Shown: piece after piece, positions 1-7,864 of the stretch
Layout of the letters: each line of letters starts with the position of its first letter
Position numbering within the stretch: the first letter of the stretch is position 1
DNA from: JBEKHI01 sp050012355
GTDB taxonomy: Bacteria > Actinomycetota > Actinomycetes > Streptosporangiales > Streptosporangiaceae
DNA: 46,891 bases
Direction of reading: 5' to 3'
Assembly (NCBI GenBank): GCA_050012355.1
Contig: JBEKHI010000010.1
Location: forward strand, 1-46,891
The notes under the pieces: generated by a model
Database searches by the model: none
What the model was told of the DNA's origin: nothing
What the model saw: the letters and a program-made list of their open reading frames with translations, nothing else
Program-made: the position numbers and the translations under genes

Positions 1-2
1 GC

Positions 3-1913
3 CGGGGCGCCGCCCGGGCCGGCTGGGATGCCGCCGCGGGCTCGGCGATCGCGACCGCCCTCGTCGGCGGCGCCATCCTGAGCTTTTACGGCAACCTGTC
101 GCACTATTGGTGGGCGCTGATATTCCCGGTCGCTGGAGTCGCGCTGATCGTCGGCGGAGGTGCTTACCTCGGCCTGCGCTTGGCTGCCAGGCTCATCCGG
201 CTGACGCTGGGCCACCTTCCCGGATGGACTCGTTCGGCGCGGCTCTGCCTAGGGGCGACCGTCGTTGGGTGCGGCGCCGCGCTCGTCGCGGGTGAGGGAC
301 CGGCGCTCGCGGCGATCCTCGCGTTCTGCTTGCCGGCGGTGCTTGTCGCCGGGTGCGGGGGGTGGGCCTGCGCGTTCACCCGGCGCTGGCCAGGTCCCGC
401 ACCCGACGTGATCGCGGTCATCACGATTGCCGCCTGCCTGCTGGTGCTGGTCCGCCGTTCGCTGCTCACCGCCGAGCCGGCCGCCGGGGTGCTGTTTCCG
501 GTCGCGGCCTGGGGCGCGTTCCGTATCTGGCGTGCGATGGCCCGATCGCACCGGCTGGCGGTCGCGGCCGCGGCGAACGTCGTCGGCTCGCTGCTGTTCG
601 GCGGCCTGCTGGTGCTGCTGCTGGTGTGGCTCGCGAACGTCCTCCGGTTCACCGTGCCGGTGGTCGCGACGCTCCGCTGGTGCCTAGAGCAGATCGGATC
701 CCGCGCGGACCTGCCGTGGTGGGCGTGGACCGGCCTGTACGCCGTGCTGGCCGGGGCGGGCCTGGTGATCGTCCGCCGGCCGGACCTGCTCCGCTCGCGC
801 CGTGCGTGGCGCCGGTTCGTCCCGGTCACCAGCCGGTCCCAGCAGGTGCTGACCTGCCTGCACGTCAGCCTGCTGGCGATCGTCCTGGTCGGGCTCGCGG
901 CACCGCCCTCGGCCGGTCAGGTGGTCCGGCAGCACCTGCGGGCAGCGTACCTGGTCGCGCTGCAGCGGGAGTTTGATGACGCGGCGGAACTGTCCGCCTA
1001 CCGGACAATCAGCCAGCAGTTCACCCCGGGACCTCCGCAGCGGACGCTGACCGCGCTGGTCGTCAAGGTGCACGATGTCGCCAGCCCGGGCGGCAGCGGG
1101 ATCGAGGACGATCTCGCCCGGCACCTCGGCGAGGAGCAAGCAGCCGTACTGGCGCTACCACCGGTGCCGACGGAGGTGGTGACGGCAGCCGCCCTGGGCG
1201 GTGCCGACCTCGCCGCCCAGGCGGGCACGCTCGAGAGCCTGGATGACGCCGACGATGCCACCGGCAGCCTCGTCGAGCAGGCCGCCGATGTGGCCGCCAA
1301 ACTGATCGCGAGCACCATCTCCATCCCATCGATCACCGACAACGAGGTCTTCCAGGTGATCCGTGAGTACCTGAGCGGCCTCATCGAGGAGAGCCGGATC
1401 ACGGACGTGTTCTCGGCGTGGATCAAGCACCTGCCGGGCGCCACGCGGCCCGCGGCGGCCGATGCCCTCATCACGCCCGATCCAGCCAGGCTGGAAGCGG
1501 TGGCCAACGCGACGCTCACTCAGGAAATGCTCGCCCAGGGCCTGGGTAACCCGGCCACTGATCCTGACGCCCCGAGCGCAGCGTGGCAGCTCGCCCAGGA
1601 CGAACAGCCACTGGATGCCGCGGTCGACGTCACCAACCAGACGCTCTACCTGCAGGACCCCTCGTCGCGACCCCAGCGCCAGCGCGAACACGTGCATGGC
1701 GGTTACCGACGGCCCCACAAAACCCCCGATCTCCGGCAGCGTCACCGAAACCACCCGCTTGTCGGGGTTCACCGGCACCTGGGTGGCGTTCACGTACACG
1801 GTCAGCGGCTGCGACGAGCCGCTCTGGGAGTTCCGGTACGGCATGGTGGCGACCGCGGTGTCGCCGGTCACCGGCGCCCCGGCCCAGTCACCGAAGGTGA
1901 CTTCCGCCGATGA
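3..1913 (+). CDS. Polytopic membrane protein of unknown function, 3' part (start off-window, abnormal 3' end)
   Basis: The frame is open from the first bases of the window, so the N-terminus lies to the left. The visible protein has about seven hydrophobic stretches up to roughly position 960, including LSHYWWALIFPVAG and LLFGGLLVLLLVWLANVL. A polar, helix-rich and probably extracytoplasmic domain follows, to about position 1665. I do not recognise the family. After the residues NQTLYLQDPSS (about 1650-1670) the sequence becomes Arg/His-rich and reads like the antisense of the esterase on the other strand, so the last 80 or so codons are probably not native. The true stop seems to be missing, as if a deletion or chimeric join fused this gene tail-to-tail with the esterase gene. 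Confidence 0.6.
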   Translation, partial: RGAARAGWDAAAGSAIATALVGGAILSFYGNLSHYWWALIFPVAGVALIVGGGAYLGLRLAARLIRLTLGHLPGWTRSARLCLGATVVGCGAALVAGEGPALAAILAFCLPAVLVAGCGGWACAFTRRWPGPAPDVIAVITIAACLLVLVRRSLLTAEPAAGVLFPVAAWGAFRIWRAMARSHRLAVAAAANVVGSLLFGGLLVLLLVWLANVLRFTVPVVATLRWCLEQIGSRADLPWWAWTGLYAVLAGAGLVIVRRPDLLRSRRAWRRFVPVTSRSQQVLTCLHVSLLAIVLVGLAAPPSAGQVVRQHLRAAYLVALQREFDDAAELSAYRTISQQFTPGPPQRTLTALVVKVHDVASPGGSGIEDDLARHLGEEQAAVLALPPVPTEVVTAAALGGADLAAQAGTLESLDDADDATGSLVEQAADVAAKLIASTISIPSITDNEVFQVIREYLSGLIEESRITDVFSAWIKHLPGATRPAAADALITPDPARLEAVANATLTQEMLAQGLGNPATDPDAPSAAWQLAQDEQPLDAAVDVTNQTLYLQDPSSRPQRQREHVHGGYRRPHKTPDLRQRHRNHPLVGVHRHLGGVHVHGQRLRRAALGVPVRHGGDRGVAGHRRPGPVTEGDFRR

Positions 1914-3809
1914 CGAGGTGCCGTCGCTGTAGTTGATCAGGACGAGTCCCTGCGAGGTACCGCTGGTGGAGGTGCCGAGCAGCCCGAGGGTGCTGTCCCC
2001 GCGCGAGCCGTTCACCAGGACGGTCTGCGCGTCGGACAGCACGTTGTCCGACGCGCAAGCAGCCGCGCTCGGCCAGGTGTAGCTGAGCCCGCCAGAGGTA
2101 ACGGAGGCACCGGGCGTGAGACCGGCCGCGGCCAGCGCCTGCTCCGACAGGCTGAACCCGTCGCCGTCGAGGTTTCCGCAGCCCTGGTCGGTGTCCGCGG
2201 TGATCCCGGCATTGTCGTAATAGTCAGACAGCTCCGCGGTCGGCGTGATGGCGAGCGTCTCGCTCGGAGAGTACGCGCCCGCCGCGTCCACCACGTTGAT
2301 GGTGGCCGTCGTGCCCGGCTCCACCGACCATCCGCCGCTCGGCTCCGGGACGGTAAAGGTGATAGCCCGGTCGCTCCACGAATCGATCCGCAAAGTGGCG
2401 TCGTTGACCGGTGAACCCCAGTACGTGCCCGCATCGGAGAACTGCACGTACCCCGGAGTGGAGCCGAACCCGCTTCCCCGGATCGTGACGGTCTGCCCGG
2501 CGCTGGCGGTGCGCGGCCAGACCGATTGCCCGCGCGGGCCCGGATAGCCGGTGGTGCCGAGCTCGTTGAGGTTGATCGACGCGCCCATCGCCATGTACCC
2601 GGCGTCGTTCGGGTGCAGGTGGTCGCCCGAGTCGAACGCGGGCAGATAGCGCAGCGGGTCGGCCGGGTCGCGGACCGTCTTGTCGAAGTCGATCACGCCG
2701 TCGTAAGCGTGGCTCGTCCGGATCCAGTGGTTCACCGCCGCCCAGGTCTGCGCTTCCGCCGGATCGTACGTGGTCCAGCCCTGGAACGGTGTCAGCGTCG
2801 CCCCGATCACCTTCAGCCCGGCGGCGTGCCCCATGTCGATGAGCTGCTGAAGCCCGGCGATGATCGCGTTCGGGTCCAGCTGGTTCGGGGTCTGCTGGAT
2901 GTCGTTGATCCCCAGCAGGATGATCACCGTCCGCACGCCAGGCTGGTCGACCACGTCGCGCTGGAACCTGGACAACGCCGCCGGGCCGAATCCGTTGCCG
3001 CCGTCGAGCAGGATCCGGTTCCCGCCGATGCCCGCGTTGAGCACGCCTAGCTGGTCGCGGGACGGCAGCGCGAGCAGCCGGTCGGCGAGGATGTTCGGCC
3101 AGCGGTAGTCGAGGTTGTAGGTGGACTGGTAGCCGTCGGTGATCGAATCACCGAACGTCACGACATCGCCGCGCGCCTGGCTGCCGTCCACCGAGACGCC
3201 GGTCAGCAGGTAATACGAGCCGGTGGTGTCCGGGAACGCACTGGCGCTCGTCGCGTCGGCCTCGTCGGCCCCGCTGGTGTAATACGAGTACTCCTGCGCG
3301 TCCGGGTGGTAGGTGAACGTCGTCGAGTCTCCCGGCGTGTACGTGGTGACCAGCAGGTCGCTGTTGGCCGGGACGGCCAGCCGGATCGGATCGCTCCACA
3401 CGTCCTGACCAGCCGGGATCGTCACCGACGCGGCCCCGCCGAACGTGACCTGGGTCAGCGTCCCGGCCTCGACGTCAGCGCTGCCAGTAGCGGCGGGCAG
3501 CGCGACCGTCGCGTGCGCGACCACCAGCGGCGTAGCGCCGAAGACGTTGGAGATGTGAATCCGGATCTCCTTGCCGCCGATGCTGGTGTGCACGATGTTG
3601 CGGATCGTGCAGTCATCGCACCCGAGGTCGTTGTACCCGGACGGCGCGGCCTCCCAGGTGCCGAGCCACTGCCCGGTCCCCGGCGCGCTGGCCGCCGTAG
3701 CGCCGGCCGACGAGCCAGCGTGCGCAACTGCCGGGATGACCATAACGCCGATTACCAGAGCCGCCACGCCAACCGCGATCCGTACGGTGGTCAGGATGAG
3801 CCGGAGCAT
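1155..3809 (-). CDS. Secreted GDSL/SGNH esterase with C-terminal sugar-binding-like module; native end lost
   Basis: Secreted SGNH-hydrolase, probably a carbohydrate or lipid esterase outside the cell. A hydrophobic signal peptide (LILTTVRIAVGVAALVIGV) is followed by a TWEAAPSGYNDLGC-type N-terminal region. The SGNH blocks are visible: GDSITDG (nucleophile Ser), NAGIGGNR, LLGINDI and the Asp-His pair in GDHLHPNDAGY. An IPT-like stretch (GQTVTIRGSGFGSTPG) and a beta-sandwich module ending in MHVFALALG follow. I chose the ATG at 3809 because GAGGAGG lies just upstream; an alternative start at 3827 has no ribosome site. Homology should end near 1672. The remaining 170 codons to 1155 are antisense readthrough of the opposite membrane-protein gene, so the native stop is lost. 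A LacI-type palindrome lies about 30 nt upstream. Confidence 0.8.
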   Translation of the reverse strand: MLRLILTTVRIAVGVAALVIGVMVIPAVAHAGSSAGATAASAPGTGQWLGTWEAAPSGYNDLGCDDCTIRNIVHTSIGGKEIRIHISNVFGATPLVVAHATVALPAATGSADVEAGTLTQVTFGGAASVTIPAGQDVWSDPIRLAVPANSDLLVTTYTPGDSTTFTYHPDAQEYSYYTSGADEADATSASAFPDTTGSYYLLTGVSVDGSQARGDVVTFGDSITDGYQSTYNLDYRWPNILADRLLALPSRDQLGVLNAGIGGNRILLDGGNGFGPAALSRFQRDVVDQPGVRTVIILLGINDIQQTPNQLDPNAIIAGLQQLIDMGHAAGLKVIGATLTPFQGWTTYDPAEAQTWAAVNHWIRTSHAYDGVIDFDKTVRDPADPLRYLPAFDSGDHLHPNDAGYMAMGASINLNELGTTGYPGPRGQSVWPRTASAGQTVTIRGSGFGSTPGYVQFSDAGTYWGSPVNDATLRIDSWSDRAITFTVPEPSGGWSVEPGTTATINVVDAAGAYSPSETLAITPTAELSDYYDNAGITADTDQGCGNLDGDGFSLSEQALAAAGLTPGASVTSGGLSYTWPSAAACASDNVLSDAQTVLVNGSRGDSTLGLLGTSTSGTSQGLVLINYSDGTSSSAEVTFGDWAGAPVTGDTAVATMPYRNSQSGSSQPLTVYVNATQVPVNPDKRVVSVTLPEIGGFVGPSVTAMHVFALALGSRRGVLQVERLVGDVDRGIQWLFVLGELPRCARGVRISGRVTQALGEHFLSERRVGHRFQPGWIGRDEGIGRRGPRGARQVLDPRREHVRDPALLDEAAQVLTDHLEDLVVGDRWDGDGARDQFGGHIGGLLDEAAGGIVGVIQALERARLGGEVGTAQGGCRHHLRRHRW

Positions 3810-3838
3810 TGCACCTCCTCGGGGCAACGCCGTCAGGC

Positions 3839-3852
3839 CGACAACGTTGTCA
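3839..3852. promoter_or_regulatory. LacI-type operator candidate upstream of the GDSL esterase
   Basis: The sequence CGACAACGTTGTCA contains the perfect palindrome GACAACGTTGTC with a central CG, as is usual for LacI/GalR-family sites. It lies about 30 nt before the esterase start. A near-identical site (TGACAACGTTGTCA) precedes the GxGYxYP gene at 39094-39107. The regulator is not encoded in the window. Confidence 0.55.
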
Positions 3853-4047
3853 TCGCCGCTGATGCTACGCCTCGCTCAGAGGCCGTCAAGAGGTCGTCCG
3901 CGACGGCTTGGTGAGCGGGGAGAGAGGGCTGGGTGACCGGGGAGATGTGAGCACGTCGTTATGGAGAAAGGGTCTTGTTGAGTCCTTTGAGGAATATGAC
4001 AATCTAGGTCAAGATCAGGCCTAGCCTCACGGGTAGGGTGCGAGATT

Positions 4048-5061
4048 ATGACGACATTCGTTCCGCCTCCGCTGGCCATCGGGCTTGACATCGGCGGCAC
4101 CAAGCTCGCCGGCGGCGTTGTCACATCCGACGGCACCGTACTGGAGCGGGTGCGGAACGTGCCTACCCCGGGCCAAGGCGGCGACCGGTTCGTCTCGGTG
4201 CTGACCCGGGCCATCGAGGACCTGCGCTCCCGGCATCCGGAAGTGGCCGCGATCGGAGTCGGCGCCGCCGGGCTGGTGTCGTGGCCATCGGGATACCTCA
4301 ACTGGGCGCCGCACAACCCCTACCGCGACCTGCCGCTGCGGGACGTACTCGAGGAAACCACCGGGCTGCCGACCGCCGTTGACAACGACGCGAACACAGC
4401 GGCCTGGGCCGAGTACCGGCTGGGCACCGGGTGCCCGGACTTCGCGATGATCACCGTGGGCACCGGGCTTGGCGGCGCCGTGATCCTCGATGGTGAGCTA
4501 CGCCGCGGCCACCATGGCTTCGCCTCCGAGATTGGCCACATCATCGTCGACCCCGCCTCCAGCATCCGCTGCGCCTGCGGCCACCTGGGCTGCCTGGAAA
4601 CCGTGGCCTCCGGCTCGGCCCTTGGCCGGCACGGGCGGCAGGCGGCCGCCGCCGACCCCGGCGGGATGCTCGCGACGCTGGCCAACGGGTCCGCGAACGT
4701 CACCGGTGAGACGGTGTGGGCCGCGGCCCAGGCCGGCGATGAGGTGGCGCTATCGCTGTTCGGCATCATCGGGCGGTGGCTGGGGATCGGGAGCGCGACG
4801 CTGGCTTCGCTGTTTGACGTGGACCGGATCGTGATCGGCGGCGGTGTCGCGGCGACCGGTGACCTGCTTCTGGAACCGACCAGAGCTAGCCTCGGGCAGC
4901 ACCTCTTCGGGGCCGCGCACCGGCCGCCGGTCGACATCGTCCCCGCCAGCCTCGGGCCGGACGCGGGGTGGATCGGCAGCGGGCTGCTCGCCCTCGACAC
5001 CATGTGCCTTGAGGAGCCGCCCCGCCGGGTAGATCAACGGGACCCCGCGGCCGCCGTCTAG
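4048..5061 (+). CDS. ROK-family sugar kinase, probable glucokinase
   Basis: Cytoplasmic ATP-dependent hexose kinase of the ROK family, feeding sugars into glycolysis. The phosphate-binding motif LDIGGTK is near the N-terminus, with GVGAAGLV and NDANTAAWAE in the middle and the catalytic Asp in DNDAN. The ROK zinc-binding signature C-x-C-G-x-x-G-C-x-E (CACGHLGCLE, residues 175-184) follows the EIGH sequence. Length (337 aa) is typical for actinomycete glucokinases. There is no N-terminal helix-turn-helix, so it is an enzyme and not a ROK repressor. It is divergent from the esterase gene, and the 3' end nearly abuts the convergent Clp N-domain gene. A TAGGGT sequence at 4034-4039 could serve as a -10 element. 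Confidence 0.88.
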   Translation: MTTFVPPPLAIGLDIGGTKLAGGVVTSDGTVLERVRNVPTPGQGGDRFVSVLTRAIEDLRSRHPEVAAIGVGAAGLVSWPSGYLNWAPHNPYRDLPLRDVLEETTGLPTAVDNDANTAAWAEYRLGTGCPDFAMITVGTGLGGAVILDGELRRGHHGFASEIGHIIVDPASSIRCACGHLGCLETVASGSALGRHGRQAAAADPGGMLATLANGSANVTGETVWAAAQAGDEVALSLFGIIGRWLGIGSATLASLFDVDRIVIGGGVAATGDLLLEPTRASLGQHLFGAAHRPPVDIVPASLGPDAGWIGSGLLALDTMCLEEPPRRVDQRDPAAAV

Positions 5062-5079
5062 CGGATCTGAGCCGCGGCG

Positions 5080-6057
5080 TTAGTCAGCCTGGCTGGAATC
5101 GCGTCGCTCGATGGTCTCGGGGCTGAGGCTCGAACCGCGTCGCTGGATGGTCGCGAGGCTGTCGATGAGGGCCCGCCAGACCGCGGTGAGGCTGCCCGCT
5201 TCGGGTACGTCACCGCGGATGACGCCACCGTCGTCCCCCAGCGCGTCAACGGCGGCGCGGGCGGCGGTGATAATCGCCTGATCGGTTATCTCCAGCGTGA
5301 CGCGCTCATCCGTGACATGAATGCTCATCTGACGGCGCCCCGCTTCCTCTGGGAGTTCATCGCTGGTCCCGGTGACGTCGGCGTCCCGCAGCGCCTGGCG
5401 TACTTGGTCGAGGTCGATGCCGAAGCCAATGAGGACCCGGGCCGCGGCCGTGTCCGGGTCGCCGAGGGCGGCGAACAGCAGGTCGTGCGATCCGACCGGG
5501 CGGGCAACGGCGACCCGGGCCGCCTCGGCCAACGCGGCATCCGCCGCGGGGGTCGCGTTCAACCCGGTCCCTCCGGCGGTTTCGGTGGCACGCTCCCAGC
5601 GCCGCTTCTGGCCCTGGCCAGGGGAAAGGGCGGCCAACTGGTCAAGCACCGCGAGGCGGACCGCCAGCAGATCGCTGTGCTTCTTGACGATGCTCGAGCC
5701 GACGCTCTCCGGTTCCCTGATCACCCCCAGCAGCAGGTGCTCGGTACCGATGTAGTTGTGGCCGAGCTGAAGTGCCTCGCGGAGCGCCAGTTCCAGGGTC
5801 TTCTTCGCCCGCGGGGTAAACGGTATGTGGCCGGACTGGTCCGATTTTCCCTCTCCGACGGCTTCGATGACCTCGGCCCGGGCCCCGTCGAGGGACATCC
5901 CGAAACCGAAGAGGACCTTGGCGGCGATGCCCCGTGGCTCGCCGAGCAGCCCGAGCACGATGTGCTCGGTGCCGATGTAGTTATGGTGCAGCCGCCGGGC
6001 CTCTTCCTGGGCCAGGACGATGACGCGCCGCGCGTTATCAGTGAACCTCTCAAACAT
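5080..6057 (-). CDS. Stand-alone Clp N-domain protein (ClpC-like N-terminus without ATPase)
   Basis: The protein begins FERFTDNARRVIVLAQEEA, the typical ClpC N-terminus, and contains two good Clp_N repeats (around residues 1-70 and 75-145, each with the HNYIGTEH motif). A third, degenerate copy at about residues 175-235 has SHDLLFAALGD in place of NYIGTEHLLLG. No AAA+ module follows, so at 325 aa it cannot unfold substrates by itself. Clp_N domains bind adaptors and substrates, so a role as adaptor, decoy or modulator of ClpC is plausible but inferred. It is divergent from the small HTH regulator at 6114, which may control it. No clear ribosome-binding site is seen before the ATG. Confidence 0.85.
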   Translation of the reverse strand: MFERFTDNARRVIVLAQEEARRLHHNYIGTEHIVLGLLGEPRGIAAKVLFGFGMSLDGARAEVIEAVGEGKSDQSGHIPFTPRAKKTLELALREALQLGHNYIGTEHLLLGVIREPESVGSSIVKKHSDLLAVRLAVLDQLAALSPGQGQKRRWERATETAGGTGLNATPAADAALAEAARVAVARPVGSHDLLFAALGDPDTAAARVLIGFGIDLDQVRQALRDADVTGTSDELPEEAGRRQMSIHVTDERVTLEITDQAIITAARAAVDALGDDGGVIRGDVPEAGSLTAVWRALIDSLATIQRRGSSLSPETIERRDSSQAD

Positions 6058-6099
6058 GAGACCAGGGTGCTACGTGCTTTTAACCTAGTCAATACCATG

Positions 6100-6109
6100 C
6101 TATTAATAG
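6100..6109. promoter_or_regulatory. -10 region and palindrome of the HTH gene, leaderless start
   Basis: CTATTAATAG is a perfect 10-bp palindrome and overlaps a -10-like TATTAAT. The ATG at 6114 lies about 7 nt further, the spacing expected for a leaderless transcript. It sits in the divergent region between the HTH and Clp N-domain genes, so it could be an autoregulatory site. Base composition is AT-rich compared with the surroundings. Confidence 0.4.
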
Positions 6110-6113
6110 GGCT

Positions 6114-6470
6114 ATGGATTGGGAGGACAGGCTAGACGACTGGGAACTCGAACTCGAACTGACCGCCCGTCTCGAGGGCTCGGACTGGGTAACCCTGGAA
6201 CGAGCGGTGGCCGAGACCGGTGTTTCCCGCGCGGCGCTGCGCAACTGGTACCGGACCGACCAGATACCTTCCCGGCTGGTCGATGGCCCGCACGGCCCCC
6301 AGCGCCTGGTCCCGCTCGCGGTCGTCGCCGAGCGCGCCCAGGCCTCCCCCCGGTTGCGCAAGGCAGCCGAGCGACGACTGTCCGACGAGGCCCAGATCGA
6401 GGTTCTCCGGCACCGGATCGACCAGCTTGAGCTCCGGCTCGCCGCCCTCGAGGAGAAGGCCGGCGGCTAA
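6114..6470 (+). CDS. Small MerR-like helix-turn-helix protein with C-terminal coiled coil
   Basis: The protein has 118 residues. Residues about 20-70 (TLERAVAETGVSRAALRNWY... IPSRLVDGPHGPQRLVPL) look like a MerR/excisionase-type winged helix that reads a target and has a basic wing. The rest (AQIEVLRHRIDQLELRLAAL) is a heptad-repeat coiled coil suited to dimerisation. No effector domain is present. The N-terminus is acidic with repeated Glu-Leu pairs. The gene is divergent from the Clp N-domain gene, so local regulation of that gene is a reasonable guess. A leaderless start is likely because a TATTAAT box ends 7 nt before the ATG and there is no ribosome-binding site. Confidence 0.7.
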   Translation: MDWEDRLDDWELELELTARLEGSDWVTLERAVAETGVSRAALRNWYRTDQIPSRLVDGPHGPQRLVPLAVVAERAQASPRLRKAAERRLSDEAQIEVLRHRIDQLELRLAALEEKAGG

Positions 6471-6477
6471 CGGGCCG

Positions 6478-6536
6478 TTTCTTGGCGGTGCGGCCCTCCC
6501 CAGACTCTTTGATCGGCAACGCCGCACCACCCAGCA
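6478..6536 (-). repeat. Dispersed hairpin repeat, family 1, copy 1
   Basis: Arms GGTGCGGC and GCCGCACC enclose a partly conserved centre that reads GATCAAAGAGT on the minus strand. This resembles the copies at 7797, 23738 and 35732. It lies just after the HTH gene stop and before the mftD promoter. No U-tract follows, so a simple intrinsic terminator is not supported. Confidence 0.5.
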
Positions 6537-6579
6537 AAAAGCTCCCCGGGTGAGTCAGTGCGTGCCACCTCAGGGCCGA

Positions 6580-6609
6580 TTGGACATTTTTGGCACTGGG
6601 TGCCATAAT
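6580..6609 (+). promoter_or_regulatory. mftD promoter with palindromic operator in the -35/-10 spacer
   Basis: TTGGAC (6580-6585) and CATAAT (6604-6609) are spaced by 18 bp. The palindrome TGGCACTGGGTGCCA (6591-6605) fills the spacer. The same 15 bp occur, in the same orientation relative to the gene, at the mftA promoter (9456-9470). The -10 ends six bases before the ATG at 6616, which implies a leaderless mRNA. MftR, the TetR-family repressor encoded nearby, is the obvious candidate to bind both sites. Confidence 0.7.
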
Positions 6610-6615
6610 AGGGGT

Positions 6616-7794
6616 ATGGCAAGCACGAAGGACTGGTTCGAGACGGTCGAGGAAGCCCGTCGCCGCGCCGTGCGACGGGTCCCGCCGTCGGTGGCGTCGG
6701 CGCTGGTCGCTGGCTCGGAAAAGGGCCTGACCCTGCACGACAACGTGGACGCGTTCAGCGAGATCCGGTTCACTCCTCCCCATATCGCGGATCTTCCGGC
6801 GTCCCGGTCGCTGGCAACCCGGGTGCTCGGCGTGGACATCTCGCTGCCGGTCATCACCTCGCCGGTAGGTGCGCAGGCAGTGCACCCGGAGGGTGAGTCC
6901 GGGGTCGCGCAGGGAACGCTCAACGCGGGCACCGCGATGGGCCTGTCGAGCTTCGCTTCGCAGCCGGTCGAACAGGTGGCCAAGGTCAACCCGAACCTGT
7001 TCTTCCAGATGTACTGGTCCGGGGACAAGGACAAGATGCTGTTCCGGGCGGACCGGGCTAAGGCCGCTGGGGCCAAGGCGCTGATCGTGACGCTGGACTG
7101 GTCATTCTCCAACGGGCGCGACTGGGGCTCACCGGCGATCCCGGAGAAGATGGACCTTCGTGCGATGCTCCACCTCGCGCCGGAGGGGATCCGCCGCCCG
7201 CGTTATGTGCTGGACTGGTTCCGGCATGGCGGACTGCCCGATCTCACGGTGCCGAACATGACGGCTCCCCCCGGCGATCAGCCTCCGACGTTCTTCGGCG
7301 TGTATGGCGAGTGGATGCAGACGCCCCCGCCCACCTGGGCGGACATCGCCTGGTTGCGCTCGGCGTGGGACGGGCCGTTCGTGGTCAAGGGGGTCATGCG
7401 GGCCGACGAGGCACGCCGCGCGGTGGACGCCGGCGCGACCGCGATCTCGGTGTCCAACCACGGTGGTAACAACCTGGACGGCACGCCCGGATCGATCCGC
7501 GCACTGCCTTCGGTGGCCGCCGCCGTCGGCGACCAGGTGGAGATCCTGTTTGATGGCGGCATCCGGCGCGGCAACGACGTGGTGAAGGCGCTGGCACTCG
7601 GCGCGAATGCCGTGCTGATCGGCCGGGCTCACCTGTGGGGCCTCGCCGCCAACGGTTCTGCCGGGGTCTCCAACGTGCTGGAGGTGCTGCGCGGCGGGAT
7701 CGATTCCTCGCTGCTGGCCCTCGGCCACACCTCGATTAACGACCTGTCCCCCGATGACGTGATCCTCCCGGAGGACTTCAGCCGCGGGCTGTGA
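6616..7794 (+). CDS. mftD: MftD, FMN-dependent premycofactocin synthase
   Basis: Member of the alpha-hydroxy-acid-oxidase/FMN TIM-barrel family. In mycofactocin biosynthesis MftD oxidatively deaminates the MftE-released cyclised Val-Tyr product to give premycofactocin. The mycofactocin subgroup is recognised by LDWSFSNGRDWGSP, the YGEWM.TPPPTW segment, the catalytic/flavin-binding SNHGGNNLDGTP and the phosphate-binding LFDGGIRRGNDVVKA. Length is 392 aa, as in mycobacteria. I chose the ATG at 6616 because it fits a leaderless promoter and the known N-terminus; the longer open frame upstream is not coding. It is convergent with the mftB-mftC gene instead of following it, which departs from the usual mftA-B-C-D-E-F order. 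Confidence 0.93.
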   Translation: MASTKDWFETVEEARRRAVRRVPPSVASALVAGSEKGLTLHDNVDAFSEIRFTPPHIADLPASRSLATRVLGVDISLPVITSPVGAQAVHPEGESGVAQGTLNAGTAMGLSSFASQPVEQVAKVNPNLFFQMYWSGDKDKMLFRADRAKAAGAKALIVTLDWSFSNGRDWGSPAIPEKMDLRAMLHLAPEGIRRPRYVLDWFRHGGLPDLTVPNMTAPPGDQPPTFFGVYGEWMQTPPPTWADIAWLRSAWDGPFVVKGVMRADEARRAVDAGATAISVSNHGGNNLDGTPGSIRALPSVAAAVGDQVEILFDGGIRRGNDVVKALALGANAVLIGRAHLWGLAANGSAGVSNVLEVLRGGIDSSLLALGHTSINDLSPDDVILPEDFSRGL

Positions 7795-7796
7795 TC

Positions 7797-7853
7797 CCAG
7801 GTGAGTGCTGCACTACCCATGAAACAGTGCGGGTGGTGCACCACTGACCAGCA
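7797..7853 (+). repeat. Dispersed hairpin repeat, family 1, copy 2, between mftD and mftBC
   Basis: The element carries GTGCTGCACTACCCATGAAA followed by CAGTGCGGGTGGTGCA, nearly identical to the copy at 35732-35793 across 36 bases. The arms GTGAGTGCTGCAC and GTGCACCACTGAC pair with two mismatches. It fills the whole gap between two convergent stop codons, where a bidirectional terminator would be expected, but there is no U-tract. Confidence 0.6.
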
Positions 7854-7864
7854 AAGGACGCGGA

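Noticed and set aside
1155..1672. Esterase C-terminal domain
   Set aside because: The sequence is Arg/Asp/His-rich and mirrors the opposite membrane-protein reading; homology ends near MHVFALALG.
4048..5061. ROK-family transcriptional repressor
   Set aside because: No N-terminal helix-turn-helix; the sugar-kinase residues and zinc motif are complete.
6616..7794. Lactate or glycolate oxidase
   Set aside because: The family fold is shared, but the specific motifs and the mftA/mftC/mftR context mark it as MftD.
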